A program made the translations under genes and the position numbers. Positions 43,503 through 52,579 of a stretch of DNA of 64,000 nucleotides are shown in pieces (position 1 is the stretch's first letter; each line of letters starts with the position of its first letter). The notes beneath the pieces are model-generated. The model ran no database searches. It saw only the letters and a list, made by a program, of their open reading frames with translations, and was not told where the DNA came from. The stretch comes from Planctomycetota bacterium (GTDB lineage: Bacteria > Planctomycetota > Planctomycetia > Pirellulales > UBA1268), in contig QWOP01000085.1 in assembly GCA_003669605.1 (NCBI GenBank), positions 1 through 64,000 on the forward strand. Direction: 5' to 3'.

Positions 43503-46500
43503 ATCCCATCATCCGCATCGGGAATGCCCAGGCCTTTTGGGGCGATCGCCCCAGCGCCGCCCGCGAACTGCTCTCCCGCGAACCCGGTCTCGATTTCCTC
43601 ACCATGGATTACCTGGCTGAGGTCTCGATGTCGATCCTCGCGGTGCAGCGCGACCGCGATCCAAGACTGGGCTATCCGCGTGACTTCGTCGCCGTGGTCC
43701 GGGAACTGGCCGATTACTGGGCGGCTGGTGGCCGTTGCCGGCTGATCGTCAACGCCGGCGGTATCAATCCCCAGGCCTGTGCCGAGGCCTGCCGGCGGGC
43801 GATCGAGGAGCGGGGCTGCCGGGCGCTGACTATCGGCATCGTCTCTGGCGACGACGTCCTGCCGATGCTCCGCCAGCATTCCGATGAGGAGCCTGCCGCG
43901 GAGGAGTATGGCAATCTCGACTCCCGCCAACCGCTGGCTGCCGTTCGCGATCGGCTGGTGACCGCGAATGCCTATCTCGGCTGTGAAGGAATTGTGCGGG
44001 CCCTCGACGCCGGTGCCGAGATCGTGATCACCGGTCGCGTCGCCGATCCGTCGCTGGTCGTCGCGGCCTGTGCCCATGCCTTCTCCTGGAAGGCGGACGA
44101 TTGGCAGCGTCTCGCCGGGGCCACCGTGGCTGGGCACCTTTTGGAGTGCGGCACGCACGTCAGCGGTGGGATCTGCACCGACTGGCTGCAGGTGCCCGAT
44201 CCGGTCCATATCGGTTTTCCGCTGGCCGAGGTGGACCATGACGGCGGCTGCGTGATCACCAAGCCGGCCGGCAGCGGCGGGATGGTGACGGTAGAGACGG
44301 TGAAGGAGCAGCTCGTCTACGAGATCGGCGATCCGGCGTGCTACCTGAGCCCCGATGTCGGCGTCTCGTTCCTGGAGTTGACCGTCGAGCAGATCGGACC
44401 AAACCGGGTCCGAGTACATGGCGCGCGGGGGTTTCCCCGTCCGCCAACGCTCAAGGTCAGTGCCACGCTCCGAGACGGCTTCCGCGCTGCTGGGATGTTG
44501 TCGATCGTGGGGCCCGATGCGGGCTTGAAGGGACGACGGTGCGGCAGCATCGTCTTGGAGCGTTTGCGGGAGGCAGGGTGTTGTTTTCGGGATGCGATCG
44601 TGGAGTGTCTGGGAGATTCGGCGAGCGTCCCGGTGAGTCCTGCCGTTGAGGGGGGCGGCGGCCGAGAGGTCGTGCTGCGCATCGCTGTCGAAGCGGTCGA
44701 GCAGGCTGACGTGGAAGCGTTCAGCAGGGAAATGGTGTCGTTGGTGACTGCCGGCCCCCAGGGGACGACGGGCTACGCCGAGGGACGACCACGCGTGCAT
44801 CCGATCTACCGGTACTGGCCCTGTCTGATCGGGCGGGAGCGGGTGACGGAGGTGGTTCGGACGCTGTCGACCGCTGACACGCTGGCTGCCCGCACCGAAC
44901 CGGCGACGTGGCCGCCGGTCTGCCCGACAGCCAGAGCGCTGCGGCAGTCGGAGCGCTTTGCGGCGGTGGCGCCACGGCCCAGCGGCACGTTGGCCGATAT
45001 TGCCTACGGCCGCAGCGGCGACAAGGGCACCGCTGCCAATATTGGCATCGTGGTCCGCGACCCCGCCCACTTCTCCTGGCTCGTCGGCTGGCTTACCGAA
45101 GAGCGGGTCTCGGCATTCTTTGCGCCCCTGGCACCGAGTGGCGTGGAGCGATTTCTCCTCGACAACCTGGGCGGGATGAATTTTCTTCTCCGCGGCGTGC
45201 TCCGCCGCGGAATCCGCAACGATTCCCAGGGCAAGGCATTGGCGCAGGCGCTGCTGGCAATCCGCCTGCCGGAAGATGCACCGCGTGCTGCTGGGCGGCG
45301 GCGGAACGCTCCGCGCGGGCCGCTGTTGGGATCCGACGGCGGGGAGGAGCGGCCCTGGACCGACGGCCTCTCCATCGGTCAAGTCCTTCGCGACACCGCC
45401 CGCCGGTTCCCCGACAGCGAGGCGGTCGTGTTCACCGCTTCAGACTGGCGGCGGACCTGGTCGGAACTCGATGGCGAGGTGGATTTGGTCGCCCGCGCCC
45501 TGCTGGCGCTCGATTTCCGCCGCGGCGATCACTGCGGCGTGTGGGCAACCAACGTCCCACAGTGGCTTCTCCTCCAGTTGGCGACGGCCCGGATCGGCGT
45601 CGTTTTGGTGACGGTGAATCCGTCCTACCGGGCCAGCGAACTGGCGCATGTCCTCCGCCAGGCCGATCTCCGCGGCCTGGCCCTGATCGACAACTACAAG
45701 ACGACCGACTACCACGCAGCCCTCCGCGACGTGGCTCCAGAGATCGCGGTCGGTACTCCGGGAGATCTCCGGGTCGATTCGTTCCCGAGCCTGCGGTGCG
45801 TTCTCTCGCTCCGCGGTACGACGCCGGCGGGGGCGATCGGCTGGGAGGAGTTTCTGACGCTGGCTGCTCGGACTTTGGGGGCGGAACTGGCCCAGGCCGA
45901 AGCGGAAGTGTCGTGCGCGGATCCGATCAATATCCAGTTCACCTCTGGAACGACCGGCGTGCCGAAGGGGGCCACGCTTTCCCATCACAACATCCTCACC
46001 AACGCCTTCCATGCGGGGACGCGGCAGCGATTCTCCTCATCCGACCGGATCTGCATCCCGGTGCCGCTCTACCACTGCTTTGGATGCGTCCTTGGGAGCC
46101 TGTGCGGCGTTGTCCACGGTGCCACGATGATTTTTCCGGGTGAGACCTTCCAGGCCGACGCCACCCTGGCGGCGATCGAGGCGGAACGCTGCACCGCGGT
46201 GTATGGCGTGCCGACGATGTTCATCGCCATGCTCGAGCATCCGGAGTATCCACAGCGCCATCTGGCTTGCCTGCGGACGGGGATCATGGCCGGCAGCCCC
46301 TGCCCGATCGAGTTGATGAAACAAGTGACAGGGGGGATGGGAGCGGAGGAGATGACGATCGGGTATGGCCAGACCGAGGCTTCCCCCCTGATCACCCAGA
46401 CACGTTTCGATGACCCCCTCGAAATCCGCGTCGGCACGGTGGGGAGGGCTCTGCCGGGGATTGAAGTCAAGGTCATCGATCCAGTCACCGGACGGACACT

Positions 46501-47017
46501 CCCCGATGGCGAGGCGGGGGAACTGTGCGCCCGCGGCCATGGAGTAATGCTCGGCTACTACCGGATGCCGGAGATGACCGCCCGGGCGATCGATGCCGAA
46601 GGCTGGCTGCACACTGGCGACCTCGGTCTTTGCGATGAGCAGAACTGCTTCCGGATCACCGGCCGGCTCAAGGAACTTGTCATCCGCGGCGGGGAGAACG
46701 TTTTTCCCCGTGAGATCGAAGAGGTCCTCCACCAGCACCCGGCCGTGCGGGACGTGCAGGTGATTGGCGTCCCGGACCGAAAATTCGGTGAACAGGTGAT
46801 GGCCTGGGTCAGCCTCCGGGAGGGAGCATCGGCCGGCCCCGAAGAACTCGCCTCCTTCTGCCGGGAGAGGCTGGCCTATTTCAAGGTGCCGCACTACTGG
46901 AAATTTGTTGAGGCATTCCCGACCACGATCACGGGCAAGATCCAGAAGTTCCGGATGCGCGAGATCAGCATCCAGGAACTGGGACTGGAGTCCGTGGCGA
47001 ATATCGAGACCGCCTGA
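43499..47017 (+). CDS. Fusion of AtuA-like (DUF1446) domain and acyl-CoA synthetase
   Basis: A 1172-aa two-part protein. Residues 1 to about 592 are an AtuA-type domain: IRIGNAQAFWGDRP, DFLTMDYLAEVSMSIL, VNAGGINPQACAEACRRAI, and the C-terminal AtuA part with AYGRSGDKGTAANIG. Residues about 620-1172 are an AMP-forming acyl-CoA synthetase with the P-loop TSGTTGVPKG at 815-824, the adenylate-binding GYGQTEASP, the hinge TGDLG, RGGENVFPREIEE and the C-terminal Lys motif TGKIQKF. AtuA occurs in acyclic terpene and isovalerate-type catabolism. GTG 43499 has AGGAG at six bases and overlaps the upstream stop. The fusion itself appears unusual and deserves verification. Confidence 0.88.
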   Translation: MNPIIRIGNAQAFWGDRPSAARELLSREPGLDFLTMDYLAEVSMSILAVQRDRDPRLGYPRDFVAVVRELADYWAAGGRCRLIVNAGGINPQACAEACRRAIEERGCRALTIGIVSGDDVLPMLRQHSDEEPAAEEYGNLDSRQPLAAVRDRLVTANAYLGCEGIVRALDAGAEIVITGRVADPSLVVAACAHAFSWKADDWQRLAGATVAGHLLECGTHVSGGICTDWLQVPDPVHIGFPLAEVDHDGGCVITKPAGSGGMVTVETVKEQLVYEIGDPACYLSPDVGVSFLELTVEQIGPNRVRVHGARGFPRPPTLKVSATLRDGFRAAGMLSIVGPDAGLKGRRCGSIVLERLREAGCCFRDAIVECLGDSASVPVSPAVEGGGGREVVLRIAVEAVEQADVEAFSREMVSLVTAGPQGTTGYAEGRPRVHPIYRYWPCLIGRERVTEVVRTLSTADTLAARTEPATWPPVCPTARALRQSERFAAVAPRPSGTLADIAYGRSGDKGTAANIGIVVRDPAHFSWLVGWLTEERVSAFFAPLAPSGVERFLLDNLGGMNFLLRGVLRRGIRNDSQGKALAQALLAIRLPEDAPRAAGRRRNAPRGPLLGSDGGEERPWTDGLSIGQVLRDTARRFPDSEAVVFTASDWRRTWSELDGEVDLVARALLALDFRRGDHCGVWATNVPQWLLLQLATARIGVVLVTVNPSYRASELAHVLRQADLRGLALIDNYKTTDYHAALRDVAPEIAVGTPGDLRVDSFPSLRCVLSLRGTTPAGAIGWEEFLTLAARTLGAELAQAEAEVSCADPINIQFTSGTTGVPKGATLSHHNILTNAFHAGTRQRFSSSDRICIPVPLYHCFGCVLGSLCGVVHGATMIFPGETFQADATLAAIEAERCTAVYGVPTMFIAMLEHPEYPQRHLACLRTGIMAGSPCPIELMKQVTGGMGAEEMTIGYGQTEASPLITQTRFDDPLEIRVGTVGRALPGIEVKVIDPVTGRTLPDGEAGELCARGHGVMLGYYRMPEMTARAIDAEGWLHTGDLGLCDEQNCFRITGRLKELVIRGGENVFPREIEEVLHQHPAVRDVQVIGVPDRKFGEQVMAWVSLREGASAGPEELASFCRERLAYFKVPHYWKFVEAFPTTITGKIQKFRMREISIQELGLESVANIETA

Positions 47018-47038
47018 CAGACCTGCCGCCGCGCCTTC

Positions 47039-47800
47039 TCAGGGCTGCCAGCGCGGCGGCCGCTTCGCCAGGAATGCCGCCAGCCCCTCGGCGGCCTCAT
47101 CGCTTTGCCGCGCCTGGCGATGATGCGATTCGCTCAGCAGCGGATCCGCGGCGTCGCTGTATGCGGTATTGATTGAGACCTTGGTGCGGGCAATGGCCTC
47201 GGGGCCACCAGCCAGAACGGCGTCGGCCATCGCGAGTGCCTCATCGAGAAGCCGACCGGCCGGCACGACCCGCTGGAGAAGGCCGATCTCCCGGGCGCGG
47301 CGGGCATCGATCGGAGTGCCGAGGAGGAACAGTTCTGCCATCTCCCCTTTCCGGACCTTGGCACAGAGGACGTCGCCGACGAGCGCTGCCACGAGGCCGC
47401 GGCGGACTTCCGGAAAACCGATCTGGACGTCGTCGGCCCCCACCGCCAGGTCACAGGCGGCCATCAAGCCGGCCCCGCCGGCGTAGGCACCCCCTTGGAC
47501 CGCCGCGATCGTCACCAAGCGGTGATCCTGGAGGGCCACCAGTGCCGCCTTGATCTGCCTTGCCGACTCCTCCAGCAGACTCCCATCGGCCGCCTCGGCC
47601 AGATCGAGTCCGGCGGAGAACACTGGCCCGGCTGCGGCCAGGATGACGACGCGGGTGGTGTCGTCGTCGGCGAGTTGGGAGAGGATGGCGGTGAGGCTCG
47701 TAAGAAGGGGGATCGAGAGGGCGTTGCGGCGCTCGGGGCGGTTGAGCGACACCAAGACGACACCGGGCTTCGCTGGGGTGACGAGGACGTTGTCCGGCAT
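47039..47800 (-). CDS. Enoyl-CoA hydratase/isomerase family protein
   Basis: A 253-aa crotonase-fold enzyme. The N-terminal oxyanion-hole segment FSAGLDLAEAA and the second one AVQGGAYAGGAGLMAACDLAVG are intact, followed by FPEVRRGLVAALV. The Glu expected in the second helix position of active hydratases is not clearly present, so substrate and activity remain open; methylglutaconyl-CoA hydratase is possible given the neighbours. The gene is leftward, 30 bases after the acyl-CoA dehydrogenase gene, and the pair converges on the carboxylase unit, whose last gene ends 22 bases away. Confidence 0.88.
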   Translation of the reverse strand: MPDNVLVTPAKPGVVLVSLNRPERRNALSIPLLTSLTAILSQLADDDTTRVVILAAAGPVFSAGLDLAEAADGSLLEESARQIKAALVALQDHRLVTIAAVQGGAYAGGAGLMAACDLAVGADDVQIGFPEVRRGLVAALVGDVLCAKVRKGEMAELFLLGTPIDARRAREIGLLQRVVPAGRLLDEALAMADAVLAGGPEAIARTKVSINTAYSDAADPLLSESHHRQARQSDEAAEGLAAFLAKRPPRWQP

Positions 47801-47830
47801 CGGCGGGCTCCCGGAAGGAGGCGGGGGGAT

Positions 47831-49891
47831 TCAGATGAAGCGGTCGATCGACCGGGGATCGAGGGGGATCGGGCTGGCGTGGATATCGGCGACAAGGTCA
47901 CGGTGGAGGACGTTGCCCGGCGTCATCACCGCCCGGCCGATGTCGGCGAAGCGGCGCTGGAGGTGGGGGGTGACGGATCGGTGAGCAAGGAGAAGTTGAG
48001 CCTCGAGATCGAGGCTTTCCCCGACAAGCTGGTACTCCGGTTCGCTGCGGTCGGTGGCTATGGCGTAGACCAGCGAGGCCACCGAAGCGCACAGACAATC
48101 AAACACCCCTCCTTCGTCCCCAAGGAGAAAACTCTCGTCGATAAAGCTCTTCTGGTAGCGGGCGATAACCAGGAGGATCCTCCTCCCCAGGATTCGGTTG
48201 CGGCGGAAGGCGCGGCGGATCAGCCGCTGCCGCCACGGCAGCGGATTGCGGATCCCCTCCACCGAGCCGGGCCAGGGATGAAGCGAACCGAGGACATTGG
48301 CCGCGACATACCAAGCGAATCCGAGCTTGGGGGCCCATCCGAAATGGCCCTTGGCCTCCGCCAGGCCGATGGGCTCGAGGTACTTCGCCCGGATGCCGCG
48401 AGTCATGGCGTTGGGGGCACCAACGTCAGCGAGCACCGGGTTGGGGCCCTCGTAGACCGTGGCGATAGCGAACTCGTGGATATTCTCGCCGATGTAGTTC
48501 TCGATCGCGTACGCGTCGGCGGGGAGGGGATGGCCATCGCGGGCGGCGAGGCGGCGCTCGTCGACGTGCACCGATCGCCCGCCTTGGATCTGGTAGGCGT
48601 GGATCGCCGTCTGGAGCAGCGCCCGGGTGGAATAGACCTTGGCAATCATTCCCATCGTCTCGTCGCGGATGCCGTTGGCTGCCAGACGGAAGCAGACATC
48701 GCCCAGACAGCGGGCGGCGAGGGCCTCGGCCGTCGCCCTCCCCACCCAGGTGCGGATCCGGGGTGCCTCACCGATCGGCTTGCCGAACGTGTGGCGGAAA
48801 CCGATCCAGCCCCTCGGTCCGCCTGTGGCTGGCACTGTCTCAGCGGCCGCCTCCGGATCCTGGATCAGCTGTGCCAGCAAGCGGAAGATCTTCACGGCAC
48901 TGTTGACGCAGATTCCGCCGCGTCCCTTGGCGAGCGAACTAAATGCCTGGGCGAGACCCTTGCCTGGCGGACCGAGGAGGTTTCCGATGGGGACCGGGCA
49001 GTCGGTCATCCGGAAGCGGGCGTTCCAGAGGTAGTCGAAGGCGTTGAGCCGGTTGCGAACCATCCGGAAGCGGGCGTCATCGGCCTGGGGGACCTCGAAG
49101 ACGAGCATTGCCGAATCGCGTCCCTGCGGCAGGTTCTCCCCCTCGAGCTTGAGGACGAGGATACAGATCCCGCCGTACACGACGTTCGTGATCGGCCATT
49201 TCACCCCCGAGACGAGCCACTGATCGCCGTCGCGCCGTGCTGAGAGCGAGAGCCGGCTCGGATCGGCGCCGACGCCCGGTTCGGTGAGGGCGAACGAACC
49301 GAGCAATTCCCCGCGGGCCATCCGCGGGAGGAAGTGCCGCTTTTGCTGTTCGGTGCCGAAGTCGAGCAGCGGGGTGACGGGGCCGAGAAAATTGTGGACC
49401 TCGAACATCACGGCCAGATCGGGGTGGACGAGCGTCAGAGCCCGCAGCAACGGCCCGAGGTCACCGAGCCTCGCCCCGTGCCCGCCGTACGCCTCGGGAA
49501 TCGCCAGCCCAAAGAACCCCAGCCGCGCGAGGCCTGCGATCGTGCCGGCGTGGAGGAGCATCAGCCTGTTGTCGAGGAGGGTGCCGGCGCGCTTCCGCTC
49601 GATGAGAAACTCAAGCACTGCGGCCATCGTCGCCGCCACGGTAGGAGAAGGGCTGAATCGACCGGCATCGAACTCGGTCGCCCGGGCCTTGCCAAAGAGG
49701 CTCGTGAGCGTGGGTGGCTCGCCAGAGAACTGTCCCTCGGCGGATCGATCGGCGTCGTCGAGCGTGGCAAGCGCTGCGATTTCTTCGGCAGATCTGCCGG
49801 CCTGAGCGAGGATCAGCGAGATGGCGTCGGGAGTGGCGGGCCGGGCGGGCGCCGAACCGGTGGCGGTATCAGTGTCGGCGGCAGGGAGCAT
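47831..49891 (-). CDS. Acyl-CoA dehydrogenase
   Basis: A 686-aa FAD-dependent dehydrogenase, longer than the usual 380-residue type and closer to VLCAD/FadE-size enzymes. The FAD and substrate motif GSFALTEPGVGADPSRLSL is present, preceded by LARLGFFGLAIPEAYGGHGARLGD, and the mid-domain has SSLAKGRGGICVNSAVKIF. The catalytic base region in the C-terminal half follows IQGGRSVHVDERRLA but I cannot fix the base residue with certainty. It oxidises an acyl-CoA to the 2-enoyl-CoA, which the adjacent crotonase would hydrate. Electrons would pass to an ETF, not encoded here. The ATG at 49891 is well placed. Confidence 0.9.
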   Translation of the reverse strand: MLPAADTDTATGSAPARPATPDAISLILAQAGRSAEEIAALATLDDADRSAEGQFSGEPPTLTSLFGKARATEFDAGRFSPSPTVAATMAAVLEFLIERKRAGTLLDNRLMLLHAGTIAGLARLGFFGLAIPEAYGGHGARLGDLGPLLRALTLVHPDLAVMFEVHNFLGPVTPLLDFGTEQQKRHFLPRMARGELLGSFALTEPGVGADPSRLSLSARRDGDQWLVSGVKWPITNVVYGGICILVLKLEGENLPQGRDSAMLVFEVPQADDARFRMVRNRLNAFDYLWNARFRMTDCPVPIGNLLGPPGKGLAQAFSSLAKGRGGICVNSAVKIFRLLAQLIQDPEAAAETVPATGGPRGWIGFRHTFGKPIGEAPRIRTWVGRATAEALAARCLGDVCFRLAANGIRDETMGMIAKVYSTRALLQTAIHAYQIQGGRSVHVDERRLAARDGHPLPADAYAIENYIGENIHEFAIATVYEGPNPVLADVGAPNAMTRGIRAKYLEPIGLAEAKGHFGWAPKLGFAWYVAANVLGSLHPWPGSVEGIRNPLPWRQRLIRRAFRRNRILGRRILLVIARYQKSFIDESFLLGDEGGVFDCLCASVASLVYAIATDRSEPEYQLVGESLDLEAQLLLAHRSVTPHLQRRFADIGRAVMTPGNVLHRDLVADIHASPIPLDPRSIDRFI

Positions 49892-50165
49892 GAATCAGCC
49901 CACGGTGTGTGGATCGGGTGTGGTGACAGTGCGCGTGCGTAACCGCGCCTCAAAGCGGAGGCCTGCGGGAACGGCCGGCAGGTTCCTCCGGGCTCCCAGC
50001 AGCGCTGGCCGCTTTGGGGCTTGCACCGCTTCAGGATAGACCGGGCGGGGGAGCGGCGGACAGTGGCCCAGGAGAATCGTTGGGGTGTCAGTGACCGATT
50101 GCCGGGGGCCTGCTATCGGCCGGCCGCCAGGGGCGGGTACGATTCGGTTGGAGCAATCATCTGCC
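49892..50165. other. Divergent intergenic region, dehydrogenase / histidine kinase
   Basis: A 274-base gap with the two start codons facing outward, so it should hold both promoters. I see no riboswitch, repeat or confident promoter boxes. The frame of the kinase extends upstream but has no site or signal-peptide character. Confidence 0.4.
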
Positions 50166-51953
50166 ATGCCTTACCGATCCTTCACCGACATTCTTGGCGA
50201 GACCAGCCTGGAGCGGAAATGCCGTTTCCTCTTCGGCCTCTGCTTGCTCGTGCTGATCACCGGCAGCTTCTGGTGGTATGGCAGCCTCACCGAGCAGTTG
50301 GTGTACGTCACCACCCGCAGCACCGGCCGGCACATCGTCGATGCCATCATGTTCCAGCACCACTGGAAGATGTTGGAGAAAGACCCGCAGACGCAGGGCT
50401 ACATCGAGACCCTGAGCCGCACGCTGCAAAGCGAGCCCTACACCTGGAAGGTCCTCGATCCCCTCGCTCCGGACCAACAGCGCAAGGACGCCGAATACTC
50501 GCTCCTCGACGTGGCGGTGCTCGACTACTTCCGCGATCATCCCCCGCGACCGACCGGGGGCAACGGCCGGTCGGCCACCGATTCCACTCCGGCTGATGAG
50601 TACCGCGAATTCCGCATCCCGGAGCGGAACAGCCACTACTACTATCAGACCGTCCGCGTTCGCCAGAGTTGTTTGAAGTGCCATGATTACCGCCGCACTG
50701 CCGCAGTCCCCACTCCCGAAGGGCCGCCGATTCCGCTTCAGATTCCGCTTCAGGAGAACGATCTGATGGCCGTGGTCCGCGTGGTGATGCCCGACGCGAT
50801 CACCAAGAAAGCGCTCAACTGGAACCGGGCGATCCTCCTGGCCACCGCCATCATGACGGTCTTTCTGGCGATGCTCGCGGCCTACCTGATCGTCCGCTAT
50901 GTGATTGTCAAGCCGCTGGAGCACCTCCGCGATGTCAGTGACGAGGTCCGCCGCGGCAACGTCCAGGCCCGGGTCGAGATCAATACGGCCGATGAATTTG
51001 AGGAACTCGGGGTGGCGTTCAACCGCATGCTCCGCGGCTTGGTGGACACCCAGGAGGAGTTGCAGAAAGTCAATCACAGTCTCGATGGCAAGGTTGACGA
51101 GTTGGCGCGGGCCAACCTCAATCTCTACGAGATGAACCGGTTGAAGAGCGATTTCCTGGCGACGATGAGCCACGAACTGCGGACTCCGCTCAACAGCATC
51201 ATCGGTTTCTCCGACGTCCTCGGATCGATCCAGTCGCTTGACGACAAGCAGCGTCGCTACGTGCAAAACATCCGCTCCTCCGGTCGGATGCTCCTGGAGA
51301 TGATCAACGACATCCTCGACTTGGCCAAGATTGAGGCCGGGAAGATGGAGGTCCGTCCCGTGTCGTTCAATGTCGAGGCGGTGGTTTCGGCGCAATGCGA
51401 CATGGTCCGCCCGCTGGCCGAGAAGAAAGACATCGACGTCTCCTACGACATCGGCCCGGGGCTCGAGGCGGTCGAGCAGGACCAAGCCAAGGTGCAGCAG
51501 ATCCTCGCCAACCTCCTCTCCAATGCCATCAAATTCACCCCCGGCGGTGGCCGCGTCGATGTCCGTGCTCGTCTCGAAGACGCCCCCGACCGCGGTCGAT
51601 CGGAGATCGTGATCGACGTCTCGGACACCGGAGTCGGCATCGCCGCCGATGAGCAGCAGGCAATTTTTGAGAAATTCCGCCAGGGACGCGTCTTCCAGCA
51701 GGGGGAGGATGCGATGACCCGGGAATTCTCCGGCACTGGCCTGGGGCTGTCGATTATCCGCGAACTGTGCCGATTGCTGGGGGGAGAGGTGGCGCTCGAG
51801 AGCCAATTGGGAAGGGGGAGCCGGTTCACGATCCGGGTCCCTGCCCGGCTCTCCGACCTGCGGTCATCCACGACGGCATCTGGGGGGGTGAGCGGAGGCA
51901 GCGGAAATAGCATTGTTTCGGGGCTGGTGGCAGGAGTGACCTCGACCGGCTGA
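50166..51953 (+). CDS. Sensor histidine kinase with CXXCH haem motif in sensor region
   Basis: A 595-aa membrane kinase. The periplasmic sensor lies between TM1 (around residues 20-40) and TM2 (about 222-243) and contains CLKCH at residues 169-173, a c-type haem motif, in a Tll0287/DUF3365-like segment (REFRIPERNSHYYYQTVRVRQ). A HAMP linker follows (VIVKPLEHLRDVSDEVRRGN), then HisKA with His336 in SHELRTPLN, and an HATPase domain with N box NLLSNAIKF, DTGVGI and GTGLGLSI. It probably reports redox state, oxygen or nitric oxide through haem. No response regulator is adjacent, so the partner is elsewhere. The ATG at 50166 has GGAG about eleven bases upstream. Confidence 0.9.
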   Translation: MPYRSFTDILGETSLERKCRFLFGLCLLVLITGSFWWYGSLTEQLVYVTTRSTGRHIVDAIMFQHHWKMLEKDPQTQGYIETLSRTLQSEPYTWKVLDPLAPDQQRKDAEYSLLDVAVLDYFRDHPPRPTGGNGRSATDSTPADEYREFRIPERNSHYYYQTVRVRQSCLKCHDYRRTAAVPTPEGPPIPLQIPLQENDLMAVVRVVMPDAITKKALNWNRAILLATAIMTVFLAMLAAYLIVRYVIVKPLEHLRDVSDEVRRGNVQARVEINTADEFEELGVAFNRMLRGLVDTQEELQKVNHSLDGKVDELARANLNLYEMNRLKSDFLATMSHELRTPLNSIIGFSDVLGSIQSLDDKQRRYVQNIRSSGRMLLEMINDILDLAKIEAGKMEVRPVSFNVEAVVSAQCDMVRPLAEKKDIDVSYDIGPGLEAVEQDQAKVQQILANLLSNAIKFTPGGGRVDVRARLEDAPDRGRSEIVIDVSDTGVGIAADEQQAIFEKFRQGRVFQQGEDAMTREFSGTGLGLSIIRELCRLLGGEVALESQLGRGSRFTIRVPARLSDLRSSTTASGGVSGGSGNSIVSGLVAGVTSTG

Positions 51954-52052
51954 CCTGGTCCGTGGGAAGACTGGTCTGTGGGCAGACAGCCACGGCGAAT
52001 CGCCAGGCGATCGGGACGGGATCGACTTTTACTTGGGAGGAATTGAATCAGC

Positions 52053-52541
52053 ATGGCCAAGGTCACGGCGGCGGAAGTGGTGCTATTCACCGACGGAGCC
52101 TGCAGCGGCAACCCCGGGCCGGGAGGCTGGGCGTACATCCTCCGCCACCCTGGCAGCGGGAAGGAGTCGTGCGACTCCGGCAATGAACCCGACACCACCA
52201 ACAATCGGATGGAACTGCAGGCTGCCGTCCGCGGTCTGGCGCAGCTCAAGCGACCCACCCGCGTGGAACTAGTGACCGACAGCGTCTACGTTGGTACGGG
52301 GATATCGCAGTGGCTGGCGAAATGGAAGCAGCAGGGTTGGAGAAGAAAGGATGGGGGGCGCCTGGTGCCGATCAAAAACGAGGACCTGTGGCGGGAACTC
52401 GATCGGTTGACCGCCGAGCATCAGGTGATCTTTACGCATGTCGCCGGGCATGCTGGGCATGTGGAGAACGAACGCTGCGACGAGATGGCGGTGGCCGCCT
52501 ACCAGCCGCTGCTGGCCAAGAACCGGGGGCGACTGGGCTGA
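52053..52541 (+). CDS. rnhA: Ribonuclease HI
   Basis: A 162-aa RNase HI, degrading the RNA strand of RNA-DNA hybrids. The four catalytic carboxylates are recognisable: Asp in LFTDGACSGNPGPGG, Glu in NRMELQAA, Asp in LVTDSVYV, and Asp in GHVENERCDEMA. Size and motif order are normal for a single-domain cytosolic enzyme. The RecG gene follows closely, so genes for nucleic acid processing are grouped. Confidence 0.97.
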   Translation: MAKVTAAEVVLFTDGACSGNPGPGGWAYILRHPGSGKESCDSGNEPDTTNNRMELQAAVRGLAQLKRPTRVELVTDSVYVGTGISQWLAKWKQQGWRRKDGGRLVPIKNEDLWRELDRLTAEHQVIFTHVAGHAGHVENERCDEMAVAAYQPLLAKNRGRLG

Positions 52542-52579
52542 CGGTCTGTCTCCGGGAGATTTCCCGATAGACTGCCGCC

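Noticed and set aside
47495-49243. A 582-codon open frame antisense to the acyl-CoA dehydrogenase
   Set aside because: It is the shadow of a strongly coding gene on the other strand; high GC codon bias keeps the antisense frame open. It shows no family motif.
50157-51806. A 549-codon minus-strand frame antisense to the histidine kinase
   Set aside because: The kinase domains on the plus strand are complete; the antisense frame is a codon-bias artefact.
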